Source of the DNA: JADJGC01 sp964617645
Lineage (GTDB): Bacteria; Zixibacteria; MSB-5A5; CAIYYT01
Direction of reading: 5' to 3'
Assembly: GCA_964617645.1 (NCBI GenBank)
Contig: CAZTYE010000007.1
Span: forward strand, 147,008 to 211,007
Length of the DNA: 64,000 nucleotides
The notes below the pieces were generated by a model. That model saw only the letters and a program-made list of their open reading frames with translations, did no database searches and was not told where the DNA came from. Position numbers and translations under genes: made by a program. This document shows, piece after piece, positions 50,117 to 59,734 of the stretch (the first letter of the stretch is position 1; every line of letters starts with the position of its first letter).

Positions 50117-51354
50117 ACATCTTCGAAACCCGCGAGGGAATTCTGCTGGCGCTCGACTCGATTCGCGCCAATAAATTCCGCTCGTTCCTGACAATTCTCG
50201 GCGTGATGATCGGCGTCGCCTCGGTGATCGCCATGATGTCCTTGATCGAAGGCCTCAATGATGCCGCCGCCGCCGACATCGAGAAAATGGGGTCAAACGT
50301 CATCTACATCCTCCGCTACCAGCCCGAGCAACATCGCTCGGAAATGAGCGAGACCGAACGCAATCGCAAACCGATCACCATTCGTGAGGCCAATGCCGTG
50401 CGTGAAAATTGCGCGTCGGTCGACGGTGTCTCACCGCAAAACTATTACTTCCGTCCGGGCGGAAATCTCGTCAAGTACAAGGACAAGACCGCCGAGCGCG
50501 TCTCAATCTTCGGCACTTCGGTCGATTATGAGATGGTCAACAACCGTTTCGTGGACCGTGGTCGCTTCATCATCGAGTCTGAAGACCGCCACCGTGCCAT
50601 GGTCTGCGTCATCGGTTCTGAAACGGCGGCGGCCCTCTTTCCGGCAACTGACCCGATCGGCAAGAGCATCCTCGTCAACAGCGTCCGCATGCGCGTTGTC
50701 GGAGTTTTGGAAGAGCAAAAGAGCACTTTCGGTGGCGGCAACAATAATCTGATTGCGTTGCCCTACGGCACCTTCGAAAAGCTGTATCCTTGGGAGGAGG
50801 AGCTCTTCCTTGCGGTTCGCGCCGAAAGCGCCGAAGCGATCGCCAAGGCGCAGGATGAAATTCGCCAGGCCTTGCGCCGATTGCGCGGTGTGAAGTACAA
50901 TCAGGACGACGATTTTGCCATGTTCACGCAGGAGTCGGCGACGGAAATGTACGAAGAGTTCACCGGTATCATCTGGCTGATCATGATTGGCATTTCGTCC
51001 ATCGGCTTGATGGTCGGCGGTATTGGCGTCTTGAATATCATGCTGGTTTCGGTCACCGAGCGCACCCGCGAAATCGGCGTCCGCAAGGCGATCGGCGCCC
51101 GGCGCATGAACGTCTTCTTTCAGTTCCTCGTCGAGGCAATGACGCTCTCCGGTACCGGCGGAATCATCGGCATCGTTTTCGGATTGGTGCTGGCGCTCCT
51201 CATCACCGCTATTTCGCCTTTGCCGATGGTCGTGCCATTGTGGGGCGTTATTCTCGCATTTTCAATCTCGGTCAGCGTCGGGCTCATTGCCGGCTTGATT
51301 CCGGCTTGGCGGGCCGCTTCCGTCGATCCGATCGTGAGCCTTCGCTACGAATAA
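50113..51354 (+). CDS. MacB-type ABC permease, second copy
   Basis: A 413-residue permease with the same architecture as its neighbour: FRSFLTILGVMIGVASVIAM, a periplasmic domain, VTERTREIGVRKAIGARRMN and three C-terminal helices. The start is GTG 50113, overlapping the previous stop by 4 nt (GTGA); the open frame extends further upstream inside the first permease but is not homologous. The two copies diverge enough to be separate subunits of one pump. Substrate unknown. Confidence 0.94.
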   Translation: MNIFETREGILLALDSIRANKFRSFLTILGVMIGVASVIAMMSLIEGLNDAAAADIEKMGSNVIYILRYQPEQHRSEMSETERNRKPITIREANAVRENCASVDGVSPQNYYFRPGGNLVKYKDKTAERVSIFGTSVDYEMVNNRFVDRGRFIIESEDRHRAMVCVIGSETAAALFPATDPIGKSILVNSVRMRVVGVLEEQKSTFGGGNNNLIALPYGTFEKLYPWEEELFLAVRAESAEAIAKAQDEIRQALRRLRGVKYNQDDDFAMFTQESATEMYEEFTGIIWLIMIGISSIGLMVGGIGVLNIMLVSVTERTREIGVRKAIGARRMNVFFQFLVEAMTLSGTGGIIGIVFGLVLALLITAISPLPMVVPLWGVILAFSISVSVGLIAGLIPAWRAASVDPIVSLRYE

Positions 51355-51460
51355 TCCTCCAATCTTGTACCGACTGAACACTCGCCGCGCGACTGCGTAT
51401 AATTTATTGCTTGTCAGTCTCTTTTGACGAAGTAACATTCCGAGAAGAATCGAGTAGGGA

Positions 51461-52777
51461 ATGACCACTTTCTGCTTTCGCCACATCTGCGCCGCCCTGA
51501 TTGGCGTCGTGCTCGGCCTGTCGACTTTGACTGCCGATCAGGTCGAAGACCTCAATCTGGTGCGGTCCAAGTTCTTTGTTGATCATGCGACATTTGCGGA
51601 CTCAACGCCGCAAATCAATCGATTAGAAGTTTACTACAAGATCTATAACGACGGTTTGAATTACATCAAGAAGGGCGACAAGTACTACGCGCGCTACGAA
51701 CTAAATTTCGTCGTTCTGGATGATGATGACCAGCAAGTTGCCGGCCAATCGGTCGAACGCACTTACGTCCTCGACAGCTATGACCTGACCAAGTCGAATC
51801 AGGGTTTTCTCATCAATCAGGTAGCGCTGCGAGTTCCGCCGGGGAGTTTTCGTTTGCAGAGCAAGTTGATTGATCACAACTCCAACGAATTCTCGCAAAT
51901 CGAGTCGAACATCGAGAGTCATGAGTTCCATCGGGCAGCCGGGCTTTCCGACATTGAGTTCATACAAGAAGTCGCCGCCGCCGACTCCGGTTCTCTCTTT
52001 GTGAAGCAGGGTCGGGCGACCGTCCCGGTTGTCGAACGATCGTACGACAGCGATTTGCAGAAGCTCGGCTTTTATGTCGAAGTGTACGCGCCGGGCTTGA
52101 TCGGCAAGCCGGTGCAACTCGAGTACGGCATCAAGGCCAAGCGTCCCGGGTTCGAGATTGAAAAGTCGTCGGACATTATCATCGAACAGCCCGTCATGGC
52201 CGCCGATCAGTTTATCGACCTGAAGGATCTCGCGCCCGGCGACTATCTTCTCCGCCTGCGCCTCAAACACGACGGCAAGGAGCTCGAACAGCGCGAGGAC
52301 AAGTTCGTCGTATGGTGGTCGCAGCAATCGCTGGTGCGCAATGACTTCGACTATGCCGTCTCGCAGCTCAAATACCTGCTGGAAAAGGACGAGAAGAAGC
52401 AACTGCTGGCACAGCCCGATTCATTGCGCGAACAGGCGTTCGAAGATTGGTGGAAGGGTAAAGACCCGACGCCGAACACGCCGGAAAACGAACTTCGCGA
52501 AGAGTATTATCGTCGCATCCGCTACGCCAACCAGTACTTCTCGGCCATCAATCGCGAGGGCTGGCTCACCGATCGCGGTAACGTCTATATTCGCTACGGA
52601 CCGCCTGACGATATCGAAAGCCATCCGTACGACCTCGACCGGAAGCCTTATCAGATCTGGTACTATTTCACGCAACGTCGTAAATTCGTCTTCGAAGACT
52701 CGCGCGGCAACGGCGACTACGAACTACAATATCCGTATGACGGCGACTGGCGCCGCTCCGGGACGCTTGGTCCTTAG
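51461..52777 (+). CDS. Exported GWxTD-domain protein 1
   Basis: A 438-residue secreted or periplasmic protein with a signal peptide (AALIGVVLGLSTLTADQ), beta-rich N-terminal domains, and a C-terminal GWxTD domain: EGWLTDRGNVYIRYGPPDD with Trp368 and Asp371. GWxTD domains are, to my knowledge, most common in FCB-group bacteria and have no established function. A 106-nt gap after the permease holds no clear terminator, so it may be co-transcribed with the export operon. Confidence 0.9.
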   Translation: MTTFCFRHICAALIGVVLGLSTLTADQVEDLNLVRSKFFVDHATFADSTPQINRLEVYYKIYNDGLNYIKKGDKYYARYELNFVVLDDDDQQVAGQSVERTYVLDSYDLTKSNQGFLINQVALRVPPGSFRLQSKLIDHNSNEFSQIESNIESHEFHRAAGLSDIEFIQEVAAADSGSLFVKQGRATVPVVERSYDSDLQKLGFYVEVYAPGLIGKPVQLEYGIKAKRPGFEIEKSSDIIIEQPVMAADQFIDLKDLAPGDYLLRLRLKHDGKELEQREDKFVVWWSQQSLVRNDFDYAVSQLKYLLEKDEKKQLLAQPDSLREQAFEDWWKGKDPTPNTPENELREEYYRRIRYANQYFSAINREGWLTDRGNVYIRYGPPDDIESHPYDLDRKPYQIWYYFTQRRKFVFEDSRGNGDYELQYPYDGDWRRSGTLGP

Positions 52778-52798
52778 TTGACACGGGAAGGTAAATCT

Positions 52799-54193
52799 AT
52801 GGCAGTAAAGCTCTGGTCCTTGATACTAATAGCCTCCATCCTGGCGATCTCGCCGCTCACGGCACAATCGGAAGTTAAGCCGTTGCGGGTTTGGGCTGAC
52901 GGCGCTTCCTACATGTATTTCGAAGATCGCACCAAAAGTTATGTCGAAATCTACTGCGCGATCCAGCGCGCCGACTTCCAATTCGAGGAAAAAGACGGCG
53001 CCTTCAAGGGCTATGCTATCCTCTTTGCTGAGGCGCTCGATCGCGACGGCTTGGTCGTGGATTCGACCGCGCTGTATTTACCGATGCAAGTCGCCTTCTC
53101 GGAAGACGCTTACAAAGACGACATACGTATCTTCGAGATTCTGCCGATGCTTCTGCCTGCGGGGCACTACAAGATGCGCGTCACGGCGATGGATGGCATT
53201 ACCAATCGTAAGGGAATTGCCACTTTCGAGTTGGTCGTCAAAGACTTCTCCGGCCCGAAACTTATCATTTCGGATTTGGAATTGGCCTACTCGGTCGAGC
53301 CAGCGGATACGAGTAAGGGGAAGTCGTCTCTGTTCAAAGGTGACAAACGCGTTTTCCCCAATCCTAATCGCTATTTCTCGAACGATGATTCGCTGTTGTA
53401 CTTTTATTCGGAGATCTACAATTTCGCCCCGCCGCCCGGCGAATTCGAAATCACCATCAAGCTCAGCGATACCTACGGTTATCCGCTTCGTGAACTGCCG
53501 CCGAAACGAATCAAGAAGCCCGGAACTACAGCGGTCTACATCGACCAGTTGTCAATCTCCGGCCTGCCCGGAGGTTCGTTTGATCTCAACATTCAAGTCG
53601 AAGACCTGGCGAACAATCAGAAGTCCAGCACAAGCAAACGCTTCATGATTATCTTCAATTTTGACCAATTGGCGCCGACCATGGTCGATGCCGAAGTGTT
53701 CACCGAGAAGGACGCGGCTATGATGGAAGATGTCATCAAGTACATCACTACGCGCGAAGAGAAGGAAACCTACCGGGCGCAAGACATTCAGGGCAAAAAG
53801 CGGTTTCTCAGCCAGTTCTGGGAACGCAAGAATCCCGAGCCGGGCAGCAAGATCAACGTCTACAAAAACGAGATTTTCCGTCGTTTTGCCTACGCCAACC
53901 AGTTCTTTTCGACGACATTACTAAGTCGTACCGATGGTTGGAAGACTGATCGCGGCCGCATCTACATTACGTACGGCCAGCCCGACAACATAGAGCGCTT
54001 CCCGTCATCGATGGGCCAAAAACCCTACGAGAAATGGTACTATGACCGCTTACCGGATCAATCCGGCGGGAACATCTGTCTGTTCGTCGACCTCGATGGC
54101 TACGGCAACTACCGTCTTGTACATTCCACTATCAAGGGCGAGGTTGAAAACCCCGATTGGGAACAGCAAATCGAAGACGAGACCTTGCGGTAG
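52799..54193 (+). CDS. Exported GWxTD-domain protein 2
   Basis: A 464-residue protein paralogous in layout to its neighbour: signal peptide (LILIASILAISPLTAQS), beta-sandwich-like N-terminal region, and a GWxTD domain (DGWKTDRGRIYITYGQPDN, Trp381, Asp384). The start is ATG 52799, with GGAAGG before it. The frame opens at TTG 52778 directly after the previous stop. The pair is probably translated together and may form one complex (inference). Confidence 0.9.
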   Translation: MAVKLWSLILIASILAISPLTAQSEVKPLRVWADGASYMYFEDRTKSYVEIYCAIQRADFQFEEKDGAFKGYAILFAEALDRDGLVVDSTALYLPMQVAFSEDAYKDDIRIFEILPMLLPAGHYKMRVTAMDGITNRKGIATFELVVKDFSGPKLIISDLELAYSVEPADTSKGKSSLFKGDKRVFPNPNRYFSNDDSLLYFYSEIYNFAPPPGEFEITIKLSDTYGYPLRELPPKRIKKPGTTAVYIDQLSISGLPGGSFDLNIQVEDLANNQKSSTSKRFMIIFNFDQLAPTMVDAEVFTEKDAAMMEDVIKYITTREEKETYRAQDIQGKKRFLSQFWERKNPEPGSKINVYKNEIFRRFAYANQFFSTTLLSRTDGWKTDRGRIYITYGQPDNIERFPSSMGQKPYEKWYYDRLPDQSGGNICLFVDLDGYGNYRLVHSTIKGEVENPDWEQQIEDETLR

Positions 54194-54298
54194 ACGCCTG
54201 AGTTGGATCTTCTGACTTTAGGCCAGTGACTAAGGGCTAACCGGCCATTCTTGCGCCGCCAGTCGCGTTAGCTGTCCTGCCCAAGTATCGGGCAACTT

Positions 54299-55123
54299 AT
54301 GGCCAGAAGTCGATCAATGAGCATCGTATTACTGCTGGGGCTGGTTTTCTTCGCCTATCTGGCCATCGCCGCTGCGGCGTTCTTCGCGCAGAGGCAGATC
54401 ATCTACCATCCGTTCAAACGAATCGTCGCGACTCCGGAAGATATCGGGCTTGAGTATCAAGAAGTCAGCGAGCCTACCGCCGACCACCGGAAACTGGTCT
54501 TCTGGAGAATTCCCAACTCTAATTCGAGAAAGGTCGTCGCTTACTTTCACGGTAACGCCGACAACATCTCGACGAACGTCGGCCTCTACAAGCAACTTCA
54601 TGAAATCGGCGCTACGATCATAGCTGTCGAATATCCGGGTTACGGCCCGGCCGCCGGCGCACCCTCCGAAGCTGCGATTGACCTGGACATCGAAGCTTTG
54701 TCCGTGTGGCTTCGGCGAGAATATCTCGCCGACAGCGTCACGGTCATCGCCATGGGACGATCATTGGGCGGCGCGGTCGCGGCAAAGTTGGCGCAAGCTT
54801 ATCCGGTTCGCGGTCTCATTATCGAGTCGAGCTTCAGCCGGATGACCGACATCGCCCAGCAGCAATTCTGGTTTCTTCCTGTCTCCCTTCTGTTACGCGA
54901 GCGCTACGATACCGAAAGCATTGTCAGCAATCTTAGTATCCCCATTCTGGTGATCCACAGCCGTGATGACGAGGTGGTTCCGTTCGCATTGGGCGAACGA
55001 CTTTATCGGGCGGCCATCGGTCCGAAGCGCTTTCTGGAAATCGAAGGCGGTCACAATGACGGCGTACACATTTCCGAGAGTCTGTTGACGCGCGCCTATC
55101 GCGACTTCCTCGATTCCTTGTAG
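54299..55123 (+). CDS. Membrane-anchored alpha/beta hydrolase
   Basis: A 274-residue serine hydrolase. A single N-terminal helix (IVLLLGLVFFAYLAIAAAAF) is followed by an alpha/beta fold with HGNADNI (oxyanion region), the nucleophile elbow GRSLGGAVAAK, the Asp loop HSRDDEVVPF and the His in GGHNDGVHI. It resembles FrsA/ABHD17-like proteins. ATG 54299 or 54317 could start it. The 105-nt gap before it shows no gene or clear terminator. Substrate unknown. Confidence 0.88.
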   Translation: MARSRSMSIVLLLGLVFFAYLAIAAAAFFAQRQIIYHPFKRIVATPEDIGLEYQEVSEPTADHRKLVFWRIPNSNSRKVVAYFHGNADNISTNVGLYKQLHEIGATIIAVEYPGYGPAAGAPSEAAIDLDIEALSVWLRREYLADSVTVIAMGRSLGGAVAAKLAQAYPVRGLIIESSFSRMTDIAQQQFWFLPVSLLLRERYDTESIVSNLSIPILVIHSRDDEVVPFALGERLYRAAIGPKRFLEIEGGHNDGVHISESLLTRAYRDFLDSL

Positions 55124-55146
55124 CTCGCGCCGATTGAATGTTTTTG

Positions 55147-55175
55147 TTGAAAGCGGTCGGCGCGGGGCATACCTA
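55147..55175 (+). promoter_or_regulatory. Possible promoter for the kinase/regulator pair
   Basis: TTGAAA, a 17-nt spacer and TACCTA (55170-55175). If used, transcription starts after ATG 55175, which would make ATG 55187 the real start of the kinase. Confidence 0.4.
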
Positions 55176-56428
55176 TGCTCACAGGTATGAAACGACCGCA
55201 GAGCCCCGCCGATCAATCAAGCGCTGAGCAACTGGCCGTCTTTAATGAGACCTTCGCCAGCTTCAACCACACCATCAAGCAGCTGAACGATTCTTATGCT
55301 GCGCTGCAGGCGCGCTACCAGAAGCTGTCCGACGAACTGACTCTGGCGAATGAACGACTGCGAGAGGCGCTCGACCAAAATGTCGCTTCTCGCCACTTCT
55401 TGCGCAACGTGCTCGATTCACTCACCTCGGGAGTTCTCGTCATCGACGCGCACGGGCAGGTGACCTCGATCAATCCGGCCGGCGCCCGAATTCTGCGCGT
55501 CGAGCCTGAAGACGTGATTGGCAGGGCTTACGCGCAGTTGTTCGCGGGCACGATGGCCGGCCGACACTCGCTAACCTCGCTCTTGAAACGCAAGCAACCT
55601 TACCGGATGGTCGAAAAGCAGGTGCGTGTTGGCGAGCAGGACCTGGTGCCGATCGCCGTGTCGTCCGCCTGTCTCTTCGACGCCAATCAGGAAATTGTCG
55701 GCGCTCTCGAAGTCTTCGACGATCTGAGCGAGATTAAACGGATGCAGGAGGAGATGGCGCGGGTCCGGAGTCTCGCCGCCCTCGGCGAGGTCGCGACGGT
55801 AATCGCGCACGAAGTGCGCAATCCGCTTTCCGGGATTGCCGGCTTTGCCGGTCTGCTCAAGCAGGAATTGGGCGAAGTGCATCCCCAGATTTCCTATGTG
55901 AACAAGATCATCGCCGGTGTGGACAAGCTGAATCGGTCGGTTTCATCGCTCCTTGAGTATGCCCGCGACCTTCGCCACGAACCTCAGGAGTCTGATCTGC
56001 GAGCGCTCGTCTCCGAAACGGCGGACTTTTTCCGCATGGACCTGAGCACAAGATTGTCGCGTACTGAACTGAGCCTCGAAATTCCGGCTGGCGAAGTTGT
56101 TTGCCGCTTCGATCGGACCAACCTCTCCGGCGCTTTGATCAACCTCCTCCGGAACGCCGAAGAGGCCATGCCGTCAGGCGGCAAAGTCAAGCTCCGGCTC
56201 TCGGAGGCCAGTGGCCGCGTCAAAATCAGTGTCGCGGATCAGGGTGCGGGTATTCCGCAGGAACTGCGCGAAAAGATCTTCACTCCGTTTTTCACTACGC
56301 GGGAAGCCGGCACCGGACTCGGACTGGCGCTGGTCAAAAAAGTAGTCGACGCCCACCAGGGCACGATCTCAGTCGACGGCAATCGCCAGCGCGGGGCAAC
56401 TTTCACCATTGAATTGCCGCGGAGGTAA
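55175..56428 (+). CDS. Soluble PAS-domain sensor histidine kinase (AtoS/FlrB-like)
   Basis: A 417-residue kinase with no transmembrane helix: an N-terminal coiled coil (20-70), a PAS domain (about 75-185, VLDSLTSGVLVIDAHGQVTS), the H-box VIAHEVRNPLSGIAGF (His212 from ATG 55175), N-box LINLLRNAEEAMPSGG and G-boxes DQGAGIPQE and GTGLGLALVKKV. A cytosolic location suggests an intracellular signal. Soluble PAS kinases paired with a sigma-54 activator include the flagellar FlrB/FleS; the flagellar genes here make that plausible but unproven. ATG 55187 is an alternative start. Confidence 0.9.
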   Translation: MLTGMKRPQSPADQSSAEQLAVFNETFASFNHTIKQLNDSYAALQARYQKLSDELTLANERLREALDQNVASRHFLRNVLDSLTSGVLVIDAHGQVTSINPAGARILRVEPEDVIGRAYAQLFAGTMAGRHSLTSLLKRKQPYRMVEKQVRVGEQDLVPIAVSSACLFDANQEIVGALEVFDDLSEIKRMQEEMARVRSLAALGEVATVIAHEVRNPLSGIAGFAGLLKQELGEVHPQISYVNKIIAGVDKLNRSVSSLLEYARDLRHEPQESDLRALVSETADFFRMDLSTRLSRTELSLEIPAGEVVCRFDRTNLSGALINLLRNAEEAMPSGGKVKLRLSEASGRVKISVADQGAGIPQELREKIFTPFFTTREAGTGLGLALVKKVVDAHQGTISVDGNRQRGATFTIELPRR

Positions 56429-56430
56429 GG

Positions 56431-57837
56431 ATGAGCAAAGTCGCCATACTTGTTGTCGATGATGACGCGCTGGTCAACGATTTCTTTTCGGCGGCGCTGA
56501 CCAAGCAGGGTTACGATGTCGAGACCGCGGCTTCGGCCGAGGCCGCCCTCAAGCTTCTCGAAGCTGTGGAGTTTGATATCATCCTCTCGGACGTCAAAAT
56601 GCCCGGCATGTCCGGCATCGACTTGCTCCGCAAAGTTCGCTCGCGGTTACCGGAAGCTGTCATCATCATGATCACCGCGCACGGGACGGTCAAAGATGCC
56701 GTCGAGGCGATGAAGCTTGGCGCGTTCGACTACGTTCTCAAACCACTATTGCCCGAAGAACTCGAAATCGCCGTAAATAAGGCGCTTGAGCATCGGCGTC
56801 TCATCGTCGAAAACCGCTTGCTGCGCAGCGAAATTCGCGCCCGCTATAACTTCGGCAACATCGTCGGCGCCGACAAAAACCTGCTGACGTTGCTCGAAGA
56901 TCTCGCTTCGGCCGCCAAATCGCGTTCAACGATTCTGATTCGCGGCGAGTCCGGCACCGGCAAGGAGTTGATCGCCCGCGCGATTCACCACAACTCCCCG
57001 CGCAAAGATGGCCCATTCATCAAGCTCAACTGCGCGGCGCTTCCCGAAGGGCTGATCGAGTCCGAGCTGTTCGGCCACACCAAGGGAGCATTCACCGGAG
57101 CGGTCAAGGACACCCCGGGGCGCTTCGAATTGGCGGATTCCGGAACGCTGCTGCTCGACGAGGTATCGGAAATCCCCATCGGTGTTCAGGCAAAGTTGTT
57201 GCGCGTGATTCAGGAGCGCGAATTCGAGCGCGTCGGCTCCGGGCAAACGACACAGGTCGACGTTCGCATCGTGGCCACCACCAACCGCAACCTTGAGGAC
57301 GACATCGCCGCCGGACGCTTTCGCCAGGACCTGTTCTACCGCCTAAACGTCATTCCCCTGGTTATGCCGCCCCTGCGGCAGCGCAAAAACGACATCCCGA
57401 TGCTGGTCGATCACTTCATTCGCAAGTACAGCGATGAAAACCAGCGTGCGGTCAAGGGTGTCACCGAGCGCGCGATGAAATTGCTCCTTGGCTACAACTG
57501 GCCGGGCAACATCCGTGAATTGGAGAATTACATCGAGCGCGCTGTGGTGCTTGCCAAATCTGATCGCATCGCCGACTCGGACCTGCCCGGACATCTTGCT
57601 CTGGGCGAACTCGGCGGCAGCGCTGCTGGGACTTCCGGCGAGATGCTCACGATCAGCGAAATGGAAAAGGTGATGATCCTTCGCGCGCTGGAAGTTTTTG
57701 CGGGGAACCGCACCAAGGCGGCGGATGCGCTTGGCATCACGCCCCGAACTCTGAGAAACAAGCTCCACGAGTACGGGATGATGGGCGGCGGTGAGGCAGC
57801 AGTGCTGGCTGAGTCCGAAGACGAATCAACCCCCTGA
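56431..57837 (+). CDS. Sigma-54-dependent response regulator (NtrC/FlrC type)
   Basis: A 468-residue activator: receiver domain with phospho-acceptor Asp54 (ILSDVKMPGMSG), AAA+ domain with Walker A GESGTGKELIARAIH, sigma-54 contact loop GAFTGA, LLLDEVSEIP and the R-finger region, then a Fis-type HTH (NRTKAADALGITPRTLRNKL). All catalytic motifs are intact. It starts 2 nt after the kinase and ends in an acidic tail. It activates sigma-54 promoters, targets unknown. Confidence 0.95.
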   Translation: MSKVAILVVDDDALVNDFFSAALTKQGYDVETAASAEAALKLLEAVEFDIILSDVKMPGMSGIDLLRKVRSRLPEAVIIMITAHGTVKDAVEAMKLGAFDYVLKPLLPEELEIAVNKALEHRRLIVENRLLRSEIRARYNFGNIVGADKNLLTLLEDLASAAKSRSTILIRGESGTGKELIARAIHHNSPRKDGPFIKLNCAALPEGLIESELFGHTKGAFTGAVKDTPGRFELADSGTLLLDEVSEIPIGVQAKLLRVIQEREFERVGSGQTTQVDVRIVATTNRNLEDDIAAGRFRQDLFYRLNVIPLVMPPLRQRKNDIPMLVDHFIRKYSDENQRAVKGVTERAMKLLLGYNWPGNIRELENYIERAVVLAKSDRIADSDLPGHLALGELGGSAAGTSGEMLTISEMEKVMILRALEVFAGNRTKAADALGITPRTLRNKLHEYGMMGGGEAAVLAESEDESTP

Positions 57838-57939
57838 ATCCCGAATTCGGGCGAAATAAATTCCACCTAAGTATTTGCCTTTGAACGCGCAATTATCTAT
57901 TCTCGTCTGAATTGTGGCCGCGGCTTTGCCAAAAAATCG

Positions 57940-57969
57940 TTGACACGCTTTGGCGGCGAATCTTATATT
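57940..57969 (+). promoter_or_regulatory. Strong predicted sigma-70-type promoter for the outer-membrane protein gene
   Basis: A perfect TTGACA (57940-57945), a 17-18-nt spacer and TTATAT/TATATT (57963-57969). It is followed by AAGGAG (58000-58005) 10 nt before the start codon. Confidence 0.75.
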
Positions 57970-58015
57970 GGCGGCTTGAATTTGGAGTGGGAAGTACATA
58001 AGGAGTGTCGGTAGT

Positions 58016-59575
58016 ATGCGCAGATTTGCAGCGAACGTGTGGCTCATCCTCCTGGTTGCGGCGGGGTCGGTCTTCGCTCAAGACTTTCATCTATATGGCT
58101 TTAGCATGTTCAACTTCGACTTCCTCGGAGCTGGCTCCCGCGCTCGCGCGATGGCCGGCGCGGCAGTCGGAGTTGCTGACGATGCTGCGGCCTTGACTTG
58201 GAATCCCGCAGGACTAATTCAGATAACCAAGACGCAGGCATCCGTTGCCGGATCGGTCATCCGCATGGAAGCCGGCAGCGACATGACTTATGCATCCGCG
58301 TCGCAACTGAATTTCAATGCCCTGTACCGCAAAGACCTGCTCAACCTCGACTTCGGTTCGTTTGTCGCTCCGTTGCGAATCAAAGGCCACCCGTTTGTCG
58401 CCTCGGCTATCTATCAGCGCATTCAAGACAATGTCGATGACCGCTATCACTGGCGCTATCTGACCTACTCCCAGCCGTTTCCCGGCACTACCTTTGAGGC
58501 GCGCGGCGACGCCGTGCTCGCGTCGCGGACCACCTTGTTGAACAACAGCGACAAGTTTGCGCTCGGCTTCGGCACCGGTATCTACGAGAATCTCTCCAGC
58601 GGCGTGGCCGTGAACATCTATTCGGGCGACGGTTCCTCACGCTATTACGCTTCCTTCCTCGATACTCTTCCGCTGACTCAGTCCGGACAGGTGATCGATA
58701 CCGTTGAAGTCCGCCAGGTTTATCAGGTAGAGAATCTGCTGTCCACCAAGGGCGCCAATTTCACCGGATCGCTTATGTATCGCACTCCGAAGGTCCGTGT
58801 CGGCGCTACTATCAGCACGCCGTTCGAATTGGTTTTCGATCACGACATCAAGTACACTGATACGGCCTACGTCAAGTCCATTCGTATTCCCGGTGCGGGC
58901 ACGCCCAGCGCGATCCGGCCCGTCATGTACCGCGGCAAGACCAAGGTCGAGATGCCCTTGATCATCGGGCTTGGCGGTTCCATCAAGCCGAATGATCAAA
59001 TCACGCTCGCCGCGGATATAGAACTTCGCAGCAGCGGCAGCACCACTTATTTCGTGCGCGTCGAGCCGCTGCCGGCAACCTCGGCCGATTCGATTTACCT
59101 GTTAACGCAGCCCGGCTCGATTTACTACAACGATTCGACCGAGACATCCTACTATGACGCCAAGGGCGATCTGATCGAGGTCTTTAGCGAATATGATATC
59201 GCCTACGAGTCCAGCATGCAGATTCGCATTGGTGGCGAGTACCTGATTAAGACCAAGAAGGGCACTTTCCCACTGCGTGCCGGCGTCCGCCTGACCCAGC
59301 AACCATACCGCGAAGTCACCAACCTCAGCCGCGATGAGCGCGCCAATGTCGAGGATGGTTTCGAGTTGGGCGACAAAGTATCGAACACCACGTTCACCTT
59401 CGGTACCGGCGCGCATTGGTCGCAGGTCTTGCTTGATTTTTCGGTGGAGATAGGTAAGCAAGAGCAAGTCGAATCCGGTTTCCGCTATCGCGTCAACAAC
59501 CAGCCGCTCGACTACTCCGATACCCGGACACGCAAGCAACCCACTTTCATGCTGACGTTTACCGGTCTCTTTTAG
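58016..59575 (+). CDS. FadL/PorV-type outer-membrane beta-barrel protein
   Basis: A 519-residue protein with a signal peptide (VWLILLVAAGSVFAQ) and an N-terminal SRARAMAGAAVGVADDAAAL then TWNPAGL motif, the hallmark of the OmpP1/FadL/TodX and PorV (UPF0164) barrels. The remainder is amphipathic strands, ending in a C-terminal Phe (LTFTGLF). It could import hydrophobic compounds or serve a secretion system; the sequence does not decide. It has its own strong promoter and terminator, so it is likely expressed at high level. Confidence 0.85.
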   Translation: MRRFAANVWLILLVAAGSVFAQDFHLYGFSMFNFDFLGAGSRARAMAGAAVGVADDAAALTWNPAGLIQITKTQASVAGSVIRMEAGSDMTYASASQLNFNALYRKDLLNLDFGSFVAPLRIKGHPFVASAIYQRIQDNVDDRYHWRYLTYSQPFPGTTFEARGDAVLASRTTLLNNSDKFALGFGTGIYENLSSGVAVNIYSGDGSSRYYASFLDTLPLTQSGQVIDTVEVRQVYQVENLLSTKGANFTGSLMYRTPKVRVGATISTPFELVFDHDIKYTDTAYVKSIRIPGAGTPSAIRPVMYRGKTKVEMPLIIGLGGSIKPNDQITLAADIELRSSGSTTYFVRVEPLPATSADSIYLLTQPGSIYYNDSTETSYYDAKGDLIEVFSEYDIAYESSMQIRIGGEYLIKTKKGTFPLRAGVRLTQQPYREVTNLSRDERANVEDGFELGDKVSNTTFTFGTGAHWSQVLLDFSVEIGKQEQVESGFRYRVNNQPLDYSDTRTRKQPTFMLTFTGLF

Positions 59576-59597
59576 CGGATTACGACTGTTAAGCTGC

Positions 59598-59635
59598 AGC
59601 GGACGAGGCCATGGCCTCGTCCGCTTTGCTTTTGC
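59598..59635 (+). terminator. Strong intrinsic terminator after the outer-membrane protein gene
   Basis: A perfect 13-bp stem AGCGGACGAGGCC/GGCCTCGTCCGCT with a 2-nt AT centre (palindromic) followed by TTGCTTTT. Confidence 0.85.
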
Positions 59636-59734
59636 GAAAATTTCAGTTGTAAAATGGAGCGAATTTAGTAACTTAAAAGTCTTGGGGAATCCGCCGATAG
59701 GCGAAGAAGTTAGCCTTTAGGAGACTCGATAGTA

